A DNA stretch of 64,000 nucleotides, taken from contig JAJEKV010000049.1 in NCBI GenBank assembly GCA_021234155.1, positions 5,513,001 to 5,577,000 on the forward strand. Reading direction: 5' to 3'. Below, one piece after another: positions 52,768 through 64,000 of the stretch. Numbering within the stretch: position 1 is the first letter of the stretch; every line of letters begins with the position of its first letter. The notes beneath the pieces were generated by a model. It was not told the origin of the DNA, did no database searches, and was given only the letters and a program-made list of their open reading frames with translations. The DNA comes from Isoetes taiwanensis. Its lineage: Eukaryota; Streptophyta; Lycopodiopsida; Isoetales; Isoetaceae. The position numbers and the translations under genes were made by a program.

Positions 52768-55407
52768 GTGTAGAACACCTTAGCAAAAGCTAAACCCAAC
52801 AAAACCAAATCTTAACTAAATAAATGTAAGATAGTGTTACAGATATGACCGTAAAATATCCCTTCAGAGTAAACTAACAATAAACATTCAGACAAACAGA
52901 ACAATTTACTCCCTTCTATGAAGGCAACTTCTGTTGTCCAAATACATCAAAGGTCAAGGCCTTTGCTGTTACCTGCATCCATAGAAAGCAAACAAACGAA
53001 GTTAGTTGCAATCCGTATTACAGGTGTCGTAGCAAAGAACCAGTTGTTATCCATGTCCAACCTTTTTAGTATTTATGAATGTAAATATACGGTTGGTAAT
53101 AACACAGACAAATCCATGTAAATAAACCTTTTATGAATCCAGGATTTCAAAAAGAACAATGATATAACCACAGAGCAACAAATAAATTGTACTATTACGG
53201 CCAATTATTGACACATGCCATTCTAAAAATTGTTAATGTAGTTTTCCTAGAAACTGGAGTATTACTGAACCGTTCCAGAAAATATTAGAGAGCACAAAGG
53301 CTTCTTAGTACCATGAACAAAAACATCATGTCTTTTATTAATTACAAGGACATCATGCATTCAACAACAAGACGAACATGATGATTTGTTACGTCATAAG
53401 CAAACATAAAGCATCTATTATAAATAAGACCTGCAAAACCTGTATTTCACGAATAAGCAAAAAGGAATTTTCAAGGTTAAGCCATGCTCTCATTTGTGAC
53501 GGTCTTAGTAGGCTTTCTTATACATTTTAAATGTTGAATGCAAAAAAAAAGGCCTAATGGATTGAATCTGATATGGTGCAAAGAAAGGGTGGTGCATCAG
53601 ACCGATTTGGAGACTCGGATCTTCAAAACTCTCGAACTTGAAGCCATGCTTGAGCAACTTAATCTTAAGAAAATCACTTCATAAAAAGTAACTCCATAAA
53701 AAAGAATGCTGCCAGCAAAAAGAAGCAAATGAAATAGAGCAAATATGGATCGAATCATACAGGGATGGCTTCATGTAGATCCATGAGTGCATTAATCTAC
53801 TTTATAAGAGCCATTCATGCTTACCAAAGCATGTGAATAATATCTTGCAGTAGAAAGAGATAGAAAGTAACCGGATTTCTGCAAATTTGGAACCTGGGAA
53901 TGGTAGAATAGCAAGAAACGCCATCATAAATGTCCATCGCCACTTCAATAATTTGGATCGATCAAAACCAGGGCAGAATGCTTCAAGTCTACGGTTTCTT
54001 TAGGGCAAAACCGTGCCCATATGTTGACATCATAAAAACAAATGCTAACATTTTTTTTCCCTTTGTTAATTGCATGTGCCATGCAAAAGTAGAAAGCTTT
54101 TTATTCCTATATCCACGTCTATATAATTAGCATGCCCAATTGTAGAAGACAATAGCATGCATACCATAAAAAACCAAGTATTTGCTAGAAAACCTTTGAG
54201 TACAACTTAGCACACCTCCTTTTTTAAGTATAGGCTCAATTTCTGTGACGATTGTGGTTAGAATATGCCCTATGTCTGAGACAAGGCAACCACTAGCATT
54301 TGTGAGCCATAATTGCACATGCGTGCTTCAAGTATGCCCATTACGTATGGGAACATGTGTTCAATCTCAAGGAGATACGAGAATACATTTTCAAACTTAA
54401 CCTTTATTTAAAAAAAACCAACAACCCAAGTCCAACTCCATGGGTGAGATTTTAGATAAATGGAATGTGTTCAACATTTCGAGCTTTTCTTGTATCAATT
54501 TTTGGCAAATGAAGGAAAAAATATCATAAGCCTTATCCACACTAGACATATAGAACCTACCAAGTAACCATAAGTACAATGTAGTATATTTTAATCATTA
54601 TATATATTGGAACCTGGCTTAATTCTGTCTTGTATAAACAAAAAGTCTAGAGCTAGCTTTTTAATCTTAAGATACGTCTCAAATCTGGCCTGTTGTGTAA
54701 GATGGTAAGAAGGCTCAGTTCACCAAACATCTACAAAAGTTGGGTATTGAAATTCAATGATGGCAAATTGGCAAAGCACATATCTTGTGATTTTTACAAG
54801 GAGACTTAGACTCAATAGTGAGTTAGTGAACTAAAGGGATATTAGCTTTGCGCACAACCTTGCAATCAAACCATCAAAGACAGAGACTTTACTATTAGCA
54901 TTTTGGGACAATAATGGTGTAGAAGGACTAGAACTCCGCAGTAAAGGATCATGCGAATATTAGGCGTTGGTAAGGCTACTTTTGCAGCATAAGGTCCAGA
55001 TCTTAAGGATTGAATAAGGCAAGGGCAATAGGAAAAAATACCGCAAACCTCTCTTCTAGCAAGATATCATTTAGGAGTACATCGAACAATACTCAAAGAA
55101 TCTTCTTGGTCAAGCACATTGGCATCTTATCCGAATGAGCAAACTGTTGACATGCTTCAAGATTAGACATAAGAAGAAATAACAGAACCTCCTTTTAGCC
55201 AAAGATATACCAAATGTTGAATAACGGAGAATTAGGTGCGAAAGGGATCGCCAAGCCCAATCCTAGTTAAATCTTTAAACAATCTATTGGCTCCAATGTC
55301 ATAAACCTAGAAATGTGCACTATCTACATTTAACTAAGTTAAGATCTAGATTCGTAGGGCAATATTCCAATCAAGGAATATAGGTGGTGGTACTTCTAAG
55401 AGTAATG
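52768..55407. repeat. Tandem array unit 2 (~2.64 kb)
   Basis: Same start and end phrases as unit 1, separated from it by an imperfect GA/GGGG stretch (52744-52767). It has a single copy of the segment duplicated in unit 1. A short insertion relative to it (GGGATATTAGCTTTGCGCAC at about 54837) is seen here but not in unit 1. Confidence 0.9.
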
Positions 55408-55429
55408 AGAGAGAGGGGGGAGAGAGAGA

Positions 55430-57014
<1,585 letters not shown>

Positions 57015-57059
57015 TTGTTGGAGGCAAAACCCGAGAAGAGGAAGCCGATGCTATAGATG

Positions 57060-57470
57060 AGCCAAATGATCAAAGTGGGCCAAAGTTGGATAAAAAAAAA
57101 AAATGGAGAAATGATCAAAGTGGGGCAAAGGGCAAAGATGGTTGACAAAAAATGGAGAAGGTAGATGAGGGCGAAATGATCAAAGACGGGGGTTGAAAAA
57201 AATGGAGAAGGGGATGAGCGGTGTAGAAGGAAGAGTGGAGAGAGCAAAGACGCAAAGAAGGTGAATCAAGGTCAATCGAAATCCCAAGCTCAAGAGAACT
57301 CCAAGTCCAAAATGAGGAGATGGGCGCTTAACCCCTCCCCGCGCAAGATCCAAACCGTGAGATACCCGCAGAGGAACATCGGAAGGAGCACCACGAGAGT
57401 TGAAAATGAATAGTTGCAAACCCCAAATATCTTGAATTGGTGAGGTGGAGGATACAAACCCACAAGCTAT
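57060..57470. other. Short A-rich repeats and spacer
   Basis: ATGATCAAAG followed by a G-rich stretch and AAAAATGGAGAA occurs three times between 57066 and 57210. No gene was seen to 57470. Confidence 0.45.
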
Positions 57471-57892
57471 AGACTGAAAAATAAAGATATGCTTTAAAAA
57501 TACCTCAATAAATCCTAAGAACGAAAATGGATGCGTTAATTTAATGGGTTGAGATATAGGGTATCAAATAGAGGAACAACATTAGAGAAGCAAGAGGGAC
57601 GTAGATAAGAAGGGTCAAATGAATATTGGTAAATGAGCATGCAAATATAGAAGGATTTCAATAACAAGAATGTGCATGGTGAGATATCGAGCACCTAACT
57701 AAATGCAAATACAATTCCCACGCCCCATGAACAAGGTTCAAATAATAGAGATCTTTGGTTATCTATCTATCCAAATTTGACGACAAATTCCCGAACAATG
57801 GTCTAGAATAAACTTGCTAAAGTTAAGGGAATGGGATGTAGTTACAAATGGGAAGTGGTAAGATGGGTGTGATGTCATAAAAAAATACTACC

Positions 57893-58300
57893 CCATGCCT
57901 AAAGCCATGACAACCTGCCTCAAAAGAATAAGACTCATACAAAGCGAGGGGCTAGATTGAGGAAGATGTTGTAGACATGTTAGCACAAACCAAGAGCAAA
58001 AGTTGTTTAAAAAATTGAGATTTAAGGTTAATGTGAATCAACGAATCGAAAGCAAAAAATGAGGCTTAATTAGTCAAAGGAGAGGTTATGGCCAATGGAA
58101 AGGATAAGATGGAGGGCAAAAGTGCCAAGGTCAAGGTGGAGTGCCAGGAGGTGAGCTCGATAGTGAAAAAGAAGCAAGGACTAGGTAAAGTGACGTAGTA
58201 TGAATAAATCGAGGGCCAGACGAAGGGCCTGAAATAACAAAGCAAAAAAAGGTAATGGGCATGATAAAGGAATCAAAAACACAAAATGAAAGGACATGTT
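57893..58300. repeat. Dispersed direct repeat, copy 2
   Basis: Diverged copy of 48433-48760, in the same order and orientation, with extra sequence after the first shared phrase. Confidence 0.65.
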
Positions 58301-58789
58301 AGTAGCAAAACGATACACGAAAAATGTGAGCTACTAACAAAGAAGGAGTTGGGATGTTAGTTGCAGACAAATTCGAGACAACAAACATATGTAGCTATGG
58401 CAGCCAACCACAACATGGGATCACCTATGGTCCCCATGACGGACTATTAGAATAATGCGTGACTAATTAAGTACATGCTCCATATACCGATAAAACCAAT
58501 TACGTAAACTCAAATGACATATGACGATTATTCACCCCAAAGATTTAAGCTTACACAAGATGAATCCAATCTCGAGGCTAGATGCAAAATTACCAACGCA
58601 AGATCCAGTAATATAGGGTCTAGAAAGAAACTGGAGATCTAGCCAAATATGTAAAGAAACAGGCAATGCAACATGGAAAAAAGCCAATAGAGAGCATCTG
58701 ACACAGGCCATATCAAGTCCAATATGCAACAAAGAAAATCAACACAAACCAAATCCAACTAACATTATGAGTCCAAAAGACAATGTTAG

Positions 58790-59870
58790 GTATCCAGCAA
58801 TAACAGTGTAGCCGCGATGTCAAAAATGATGGCCTAGTTCACAATTCTCGCAAAGAAACTTCAAAAGTGCAGTAGACACCCAAGGACATTGGAAATGCAA
58901 ATAAACAAAGTAAGATCAATGTGCCACATGTAGCAAGAAGGGAAATGCCCAAAAATACAATAATTTAGTCAAAAAGCAAAAAAATATAATAACAATGGGA
59001 GGAAGGCCTTGGGCCAAGGTGGAAGTCGATGTTGAGGTGGGGTGGAGGTGGAGATTCAATCATAGCCAAAGTGATAAGGAGAGCAAGGAAGCTGAATGAC
59101 TGGAGGAAAAATGATGAGACTTGGTGAACGAATACCACCCATATGAGAAACAAAGGGAGTGGAACAAAGCAATAGTTAGCAGGAACATGGAGCAAATGCT
59201 GACCAAAATAAAAGTATAACATATCACCCGTGATCCCGTTGCATAACTAGAAGATGAGAAAGATGAGAAACATAAGGCCTTTAAAGATGAAAAAAGACAT
59301 ATATATGTAACACAATTTTCAAACTACAAATGTTATTCCTCCAGCAATAATATTGTACGAGACGGTGTCACAAGAATGGTCGACTACAATAATGCACAAA
59401 CGATCACGCAAATAATCTCCTAACATATAGTAGACGACCCAAGGACAAAATAAAAATGCAAACAAATAAGTAAGAGCGACATACCACCTCTGGCAAGGAA
59501 GAAAATGCCCCACAAAATTATAACAATTTGACTGGAAAAGCAGACAAGAAAATACCAAGGGTAGGGCGGCATGGTGAAGATTGAGATCGTAGCCGAGGTT
59601 GATGTCGATGTCATAGCCGAAAGTGATGAGAAGAATGACCATAGATAATCGATTAAAAACAATGGGAACTCATCGAATCGAATTGATACCACAGAACCCG
59701 CATTCTAAAAACGATAGCTTGTAATGGAAACCAACCAAAGAAATAGTTAGCGAGAATAGGGAATGTAGCTGGCAAAGAATATATCACCCTTGAGCTTGGT
59801 ATGATACAACTAACAGATAAGAAACACAAGTCAGCAAACATAGAACATGACCAATGCAAAGCGAAATCAA
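58790..59870. repeat. Old tandem duplication, ~560-bp unit, two diverged copies
   Basis: Paired phrases include ACCCAAGGACATTGGAAATG / ACCCAAGGACAAAATAAAAA; AAGAAGGGAAATGCCC / AGGAAGAAAATGCCCC; GATGTTGAGGTGGGG / GAGGTTGATGTCGATG; GCAATAGTTAGCAGG / GAAATAGTTAGCGAG; and ATATCACCCGTGA / ATATCACCCTTGA. ORFs on the minus strand here are hydrophobic low-complexity readings without domains. Confidence 0.55.
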
Positions 59871-60087
59871 CAAAGCACCCTGACTCGAACCCAGGTCTGT
59901 AAGGTAAGAAGGTAAGGTAAAAAGGTCTGCACGGAATAAGGAAATAGGGTAAGTAAGGAAATGGGAAACGAAACAAATAAGGGAAGCAAGAAACGTGGAG
60001 CTATACAAATCAATACCGGAAAAAACCCAATGTACTAATTTTGTAACCCAAAAACCAAAAGCTAGGGCTGAGAGGAACGAACAGGGG

Positions 60088-60141
60088 GGCGGCCGAGCAG
60101 AGCGAACAGGGCAAGGAGGCGGCTGAGCAGAGCGAACATGG
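60088..60141. repeat. 30-bp direct repeat, two copies
   Basis: GGCGGCCGAGCAGAGCGAAC and GGCGGCTGAGCAGAGCGAAC lie 30 bases apart. Similarly AGCAAGAATCAGAGGCCA occurs twice at 60336 and 60382. Confidence 0.7.
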
Positions 60142-60410
60142 GGAGATCTGGGAGGGCAAAGGACAGGGCAGGAGGCCGATTGGGCAGGACCAGGGAAAAC
60201 AGCATGGCCATGAGATGATTTATAGAACAGGGGCGACTGGGGCCGAGTTGTAGATCGAAGCAGAGAAACACAATGCCCTGGAACTGATGGCAGTCAAATA
60301 GAAGTGCATGGAGCAGGCCGTTGGCCGGTGAAAAGCAAGAATCAGAGGCCAGAATATGGTTGCTGAGTTACCCATTTCTGAAAGCAAGAATCAGAGGCCA
60401 AAAATTAGAG

Positions 60411-60886
60411 TTATGTTACTGCATGGCCCTGAGTACAGCCGAAAGGGGAGAAATAGGCCAAGGCAAGAGACTGGAGGAACAGACAGAAACACGAAGCAGC
60501 GATAACAATCACGATTAAACCCATTCCGCCAGAATAGACAAGAAGAGCGCCCAAATCCATAGGAAGCAGAAACGTGCCGAATCCCAAAACCATGGTGGCA
60601 TCGAGTCCGGTGCAAAGAAAGAAGTCACCAATGCCGAGAGTAGCCAGAGATCCGCCGTCTCCAAAGGATCGAGCAGGATGAAGCCCTTGCATGCTGGACT
60701 GGAACACACGAGGATAGACTCGCTCCTTTGGATAGACATATGAGGAATCAAACAATTCATGCATTGCCCTGTAAAACCAATCCTCGTGTAGACTCTGTGA
60801 GAATAAAAAGTGCACTCCCAATGCATAAAACAGCGATCAGAAAAGAATCGGCAGCAAACATGGCCGTGAAAGCAAAATTGTATCAT
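60411..60886 (-). CDS. Overlapping unrecognised ORFs of 136 and 123 codons
   Basis: Two minus-strand frames stay open together: 60821-60411 (begins MGVHFLFSQSLHEDWFYRAM, Gly/Leu-rich centre) and 60886-60515 (begins MIQFCFHGHVCCRFFSDRCF). GC is higher than in the flanks. Neither matches a family I know. The first has a plausible globular part (VYPKERVYPRVF, GDGGSLATLGIGDFFL) followed by a hydrophobic segment. It may be an exon of an unknown gene or a transposon piece. Confidence 0.25.
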
Positions 60887-61204
60887 GCAAATTGACCAGA
60901 AACAATTAAGATTTCACCAAATCCTCCTCTGTAACATGACTATTTGCATGCAACATGTTCGGAAAGAAACCATACCTCAAAATTATAGGAAGATTGACAT
61001 GCATCCAAAATGTGAAAAAACCAAAGTGCATAAGCTATACCTTGCAAACAACCAAATCAAGGAGGCAAATGAACTAAACCTTGTAATTCAAAAGCTGTGA
61101 ATATGAGGCGAGAAAATGAGGAAGGCAAATATGAGGCTAGAAGATCCAAGAGAAGGCTGGGAGGAAAAATGGACAAGGAAAGGCTAGAAGATCCGAGATA
61201 AGGC

Positions 61205-61520
61205 TGGAAGGAAAGAAGCTACGAGAAGGAAGAAAGCTGCTGTGAGAAGACACCGATAACCGACCCCGAAGGGGAAAGAGGTGATGCTTTTCTCCACCTT
61301 ATTAGGTGATGCTTATGTTGGACACGGGTGTTTTTTAGGGTTCTTTGTGTTGCTTGCAGGTTTTACGCCCCCTCCCGCTATGTGGTTTGCGATGTTGCTC
61401 ACCATTTAGACGTTCCCCGTCGGCTGGGCTTGTAGCTACGTGCTTCGTGACCCGACTCAACACTTGGAGGTTTCGCGGCGGCTGGGCTTATAGTTAGGAA
61501 GTTCTCTGGTAGTCGGCCGG
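61205..61520. repeat. Third copy region of the hairpin/inverted-repeat family
   Basis: GAAGCTACGAGAAGGAAGAA to CACCGATAACCGACCCCGAA (61207-61270) is the reverse complement of the arm head at 45.88 kb. It is followed in plus orientation by a hairpin unit CACCTTATTAGGTG with GATGC, then CACGGGTGTTTTTTAGGGTT and CTCAACACTTGGAGGTTTC. The copy is rearranged and short. Confidence 0.65.
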
Positions 61521-61720
61521 TTTTGTGTCTCTTGCGAGTCCCTTCCCAGAATGTAGATAATTGCAATATGTAGCATAATAACAGGGGGTTTTCTTTGTGT
61601 TTTTGTACGCTTTTCACTAAGGTTTTCCTATGATTTCGTGATGTATTCAAATGGATGTACTAATGCGTACATCTAGAGTGCACCATTTCTGAGCCATTGA
61701 TTTTAGCCTTTTTTTGTTCA

Positions 61721-61834
61721 ATGGTCAACAACCAATGGCTCACAACAAAAGCCCTTTTTTTGTGCGTGTGGTGCATAATGGTCAACAACCAATGGCTCAC
61801 AACAAAAGCCCTCTTTTTGTGTGTGTGGTGCATA
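61721..61834. repeat. 57-bp tandem duplication
   Basis: ATGGTCAACAACCAATGGCT begins at 61721 and 61778. Each copy ends with TGTGGTGCATAA. Confidence 0.8.
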
Positions 61835-61836
61835 AC

Positions 61837-62261
61837 GGGCACATGAAGGGCTTGAAGGGCGCATGAAGGGCTTGAAGGGCGCATGTAGTGCAGTTTCCCC
61901 GCCGGCAACACATTTCTTATCATAACTTTTGATCCAGAGCTTTGTTTCAGATGATTTTTATTGCTTGGAAAGCTCTCTCCGAGATCTTTTTGATAGTGTA
62001 TGATATGGATATGTTTGGTTAAGTTATCTATGCTAAAACAGCAATTTTTCGGCCGGGTTGGGCACATGAAGGGCTTGAAGGACGCATGTAGTGCAGTTTC
62101 CCCACCAGCAACACATTTCTTATCATAACTTTTGATCCAGAGCTCTGTTTCAGATGATTTTTATTGCATTGAAAAGCTCTCTCCGAGATCTTTTTGATAG
62201 TGTATGATATGACTATGTTTGGTTAAGTTATCTATGCTAAAACAACAATTTTTCGGCCGGG
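61837..62261. repeat. ~220-bp tandem duplication with nested 19-bp repeat
   Basis: GGGCACATGAAGGGCTTGAA starts copies at 61837 and 62060; both end AATTTTTCGGCCGGG. The first copy has an extra GCATGAAGGGCTTGAAGG iteration. Both contain ATCATAACTTTTGATCCAGA and AAGCTCTCTCCGAGATC. Confidence 0.85.
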
Positions 62262-62795
62262 TTTGGTAGGCTTTCACATCCTACCAGCTGATTAATACAG
62301 GATTACGCTATTGGATATTGTTTTATGGCTCATTCCGAATGAAGCTTGCAAAAAATTACCATGCATTTTTAGATTTTGAGGTAGTTATTAAGCAAATTCC
62401 AAGGCTTCTAGTTCCTTGTGCTAACAAGCAGAAAAGTTTCCCACTTTGGTTGCTCACCACAAGAATCCATGGAGGCCAAAGGCTGCTGTTAAATTCCAGT
62501 TGAAAAATGTTTGTGTATGGATGTTGCAAACTTTATGACTTTCAGAATAATGGGATCAATCTGCTCTATCTTTATGGTAACTTTTACTTATGTTCTATTT
62601 GTTTTATTGTGATGAAATTCAAAAGCTACAGGTGATGAAAGCCTCAAATGAATTCTAGTTTTTTTTTTTGTTTTTTTTGCAACACAAACCATTAACATCC
62701 AACATATAAAAATTAAATCCCCAACACATAACAACCATTGACATTAACAACCAACACATAACTACCATTGACATTAATTAACACAACCATTGGGT
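62262..62795. other. AT-rich spacer
   Basis: No gene recognised. There is a T-rich run at about 62660-62680 and a loose repeat of AACAACCATTGACATTAA type at 62690-62790. Confidence 0.4.
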
Positions 62796-62799
62796 CCAA

Positions 62800-62890
62800 C
62801 AGATTTAAATTAAAATCCCCCTTAAACCCCCTTTGGTTTGGGTGCATATTCATACGGGGGGTGACGTAGGGCAGCGAGAGCCCTCATAAT
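62800..62890. mobile_element. Terminal end of the MITE family seen at 7.9-8.3 kb
   Basis: TTTAAATTAAAATCCCC, CTTAAACCCCCTTTGGTTTG, GGTGCATATTCATACGGGGG and GGCAGCGAGAGCCC match the reverse complement of the right end at 8.2 kb. No matching opposite end was seen within the window. Confidence 0.6.
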
Positions 62891-63589
62891 TGTATTTTGC
62901 ACGTACGAAATAAACACCATATAGTATTCCGCTTGAAATCTTATAGTATTTTGCGAATCTTGTTATAATGTTTAGATCCTTTTCTTGAAGTAGAGGTATC
63001 TTAATATGTATGAAATCAAATTTTACAAAAGCAACAATGTTCAACCTTATGCCTCGGCAACGCTCGGCACTTTTTCTATCTCATGTTAGTGTCATGTCCT
63101 AATGGATCTGCTTTTGCTCCTTTCATGTTAGAGTGCTTCGTTTGCAAATATGTTGTCGGCGAGTATTTGTCAACATTAGAGGTTTCAAGAATACAAATAC
63201 CGATGCGAACATTAAAGCGAGAAAATTTACAGGTTTCCAGCTTATGCCCAGCAACGTTGGGCACCGTAACTAGTAGAACAGAATGTGCTAGAATGTTCTA
63301 CATGCTCAGATGCTCATCCAAGAATAGAAAGTTTTCAAAGTATAGGTAAGCTCCCCATGAGCGATTCTTTAGAATTGGTGGCAGTAAACATGAGTATATG
63401 CATGAGTAGACACCAAAATTGGCAACAGGTGGCAGTAAGATCCTCATGATTCGTTGAAATTAGTAGTAGGCAGCAATGAGTAACTTGATATGGAGGTTGA
63501 GCTACATGCGTGACCCTTTCCTCATGTGTGATACTTTGGAGTTGACAATAAGTGTGAGAGCGCAATAGGTATCCGAGGCCTCGGCCGAA

Positions 63590-63665
63590 GGCAGAGCCGA
63601 GCTTGTTGCGTTCTTCCGTGGACGGCAAAAGTCATTCAATTCAATTCAATTCAATTCAATTCTAA
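63590..63665 (+). mobile_element. SINE-like 3' end with (ATTCA)n tail
   Basis: CCGTGGACGGCAAAAGTC is followed by five to six units of ATTCA (63633-63660). The layout resembles the ends at 1.8 and 13.5 kb. The body upstream, containing CCGAGGCCTCGGCCG, was not matched to the other copies. Confidence 0.35.
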
Positions 63666-64000
63666 TAGCACAGTTGCAAGCTCAGGCTCTCAAATGCAGG
63701 CCGACATAGTTCTTGAGGAGACCATCTTCTATATATATAGTACTAAAGCCAAAATGAGATGATAGTTTGTGCGGCATCTTGGCCATTGAATAACTCATTT
63801 TTATTCCCGGATTCGGCAGGTTTGTTTGGTACGGCGGTTTGTTTTTTTCCCAAAATTGGAACGAGTGCTGGCACCTCTCGCCAAGGGTTTTGACCGTCGG
63901 GCAGAGACTCGATTCCTTCTTAGATGTTATATTCATGTAATTACTTCCATTGTTTGTGTGGCATCTTGGCATCTTATGTGTTAAGCATGTGTTTAATCTC
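63666..64000. other. Right edge, no gene recognised
   Basis: Short minus-strand ORF only. GCGGCATCTTGGC at about 63772 and GTGGCATCTTGGC at about 63958 repeat about 186 bases apart, with little else shared. Confidence 0.35.

Noticed and set aside
58532-59976. Series of hydrophobic minus-strand ORFs
   Set aside because: They map to an old noncoding tandem duplication; the equivalent ORFs are not conserved between its two copies.

Overview
This is nuclear DNA of a land plant, AT-rich and crowded with transposable elements. Plant origin is shown by a plant-type MCTP gene (multiple C2 domains plus phosphoribosyltransferase C-terminal domain) at the left edge, a full-length PRMT4/CARM1-type arginine methyltransferase with many introns, and fragments of an erlin gene and of a plant BED-zinc-finger, hAT-derived gene. 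I cannot place the species; nothing seen fixes it as angiosperm, gymnosperm or fern.

Layout. 1-1.26 kb: 3' end of the MCTP gene (+). 1.7-2.35 kb: a SINE-like element, a TATA box and a broken small acidic ORF. 5.0-7.8 kb: a decayed Helitron Rep fragment (+), followed by a MITE (7.93-8.28 kb). 8.7-12.6 kb: GC-richer islands with a leader-like ORF, a possible broken plastid-targeting exon, a repeat-plus-TATA promoter-like site, the BED/hAT-derived fragment (-) and the last two erlin exons (+). 12.6-22.8 kb: mostly featureless AT-rich DNA with local tandem duplications. 22.8-31.9 kb: PRMT4 (+), the only essentially complete gene. 32-39.5 kb: repeat-rich DNA with a four-copy dispersed repeat that seeded a long (ATT)n tract. 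39.6-42.4 kb: decayed CACTA-like or related transposase ORFs. 43.0-45.7 kb: 5' part of an LTR retrotransposon (-) with an initiator-Met primer-binding site. 45.9-48.1 kb: a roughly 1-kb-arm inverted repeat containing a minisatellite of small covarying hairpins. 48.4-61.4 kb: related repeat DNA interrupted by three tandem copies of a ~2.7-kb unit bounded by (GA)n tracts. 61.7-64 kb: further tandem duplications, a MITE end and a SINE-like tail.

The genes do not form a functional cluster; each is an independent plant locus. Four conserved coding stretches (MCTP, PRMT4, the BED/hAT fragment and erlin) each carry single-base indels that break otherwise conserved frames. Together with the indel pattern between the tandem units, this suggests residual consensus error in the assembly as much as real pseudogenization.

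The most unusual structure is the hairpin minisatellite at 46.1-46.3 and 47.66-47.92 kb, with further hairpins at 48.9 and 61.3 kb. Its stems keep pairing through compensatory changes, and it sits downstream of a TATA box in an inverted-repeat family I do not recognise.
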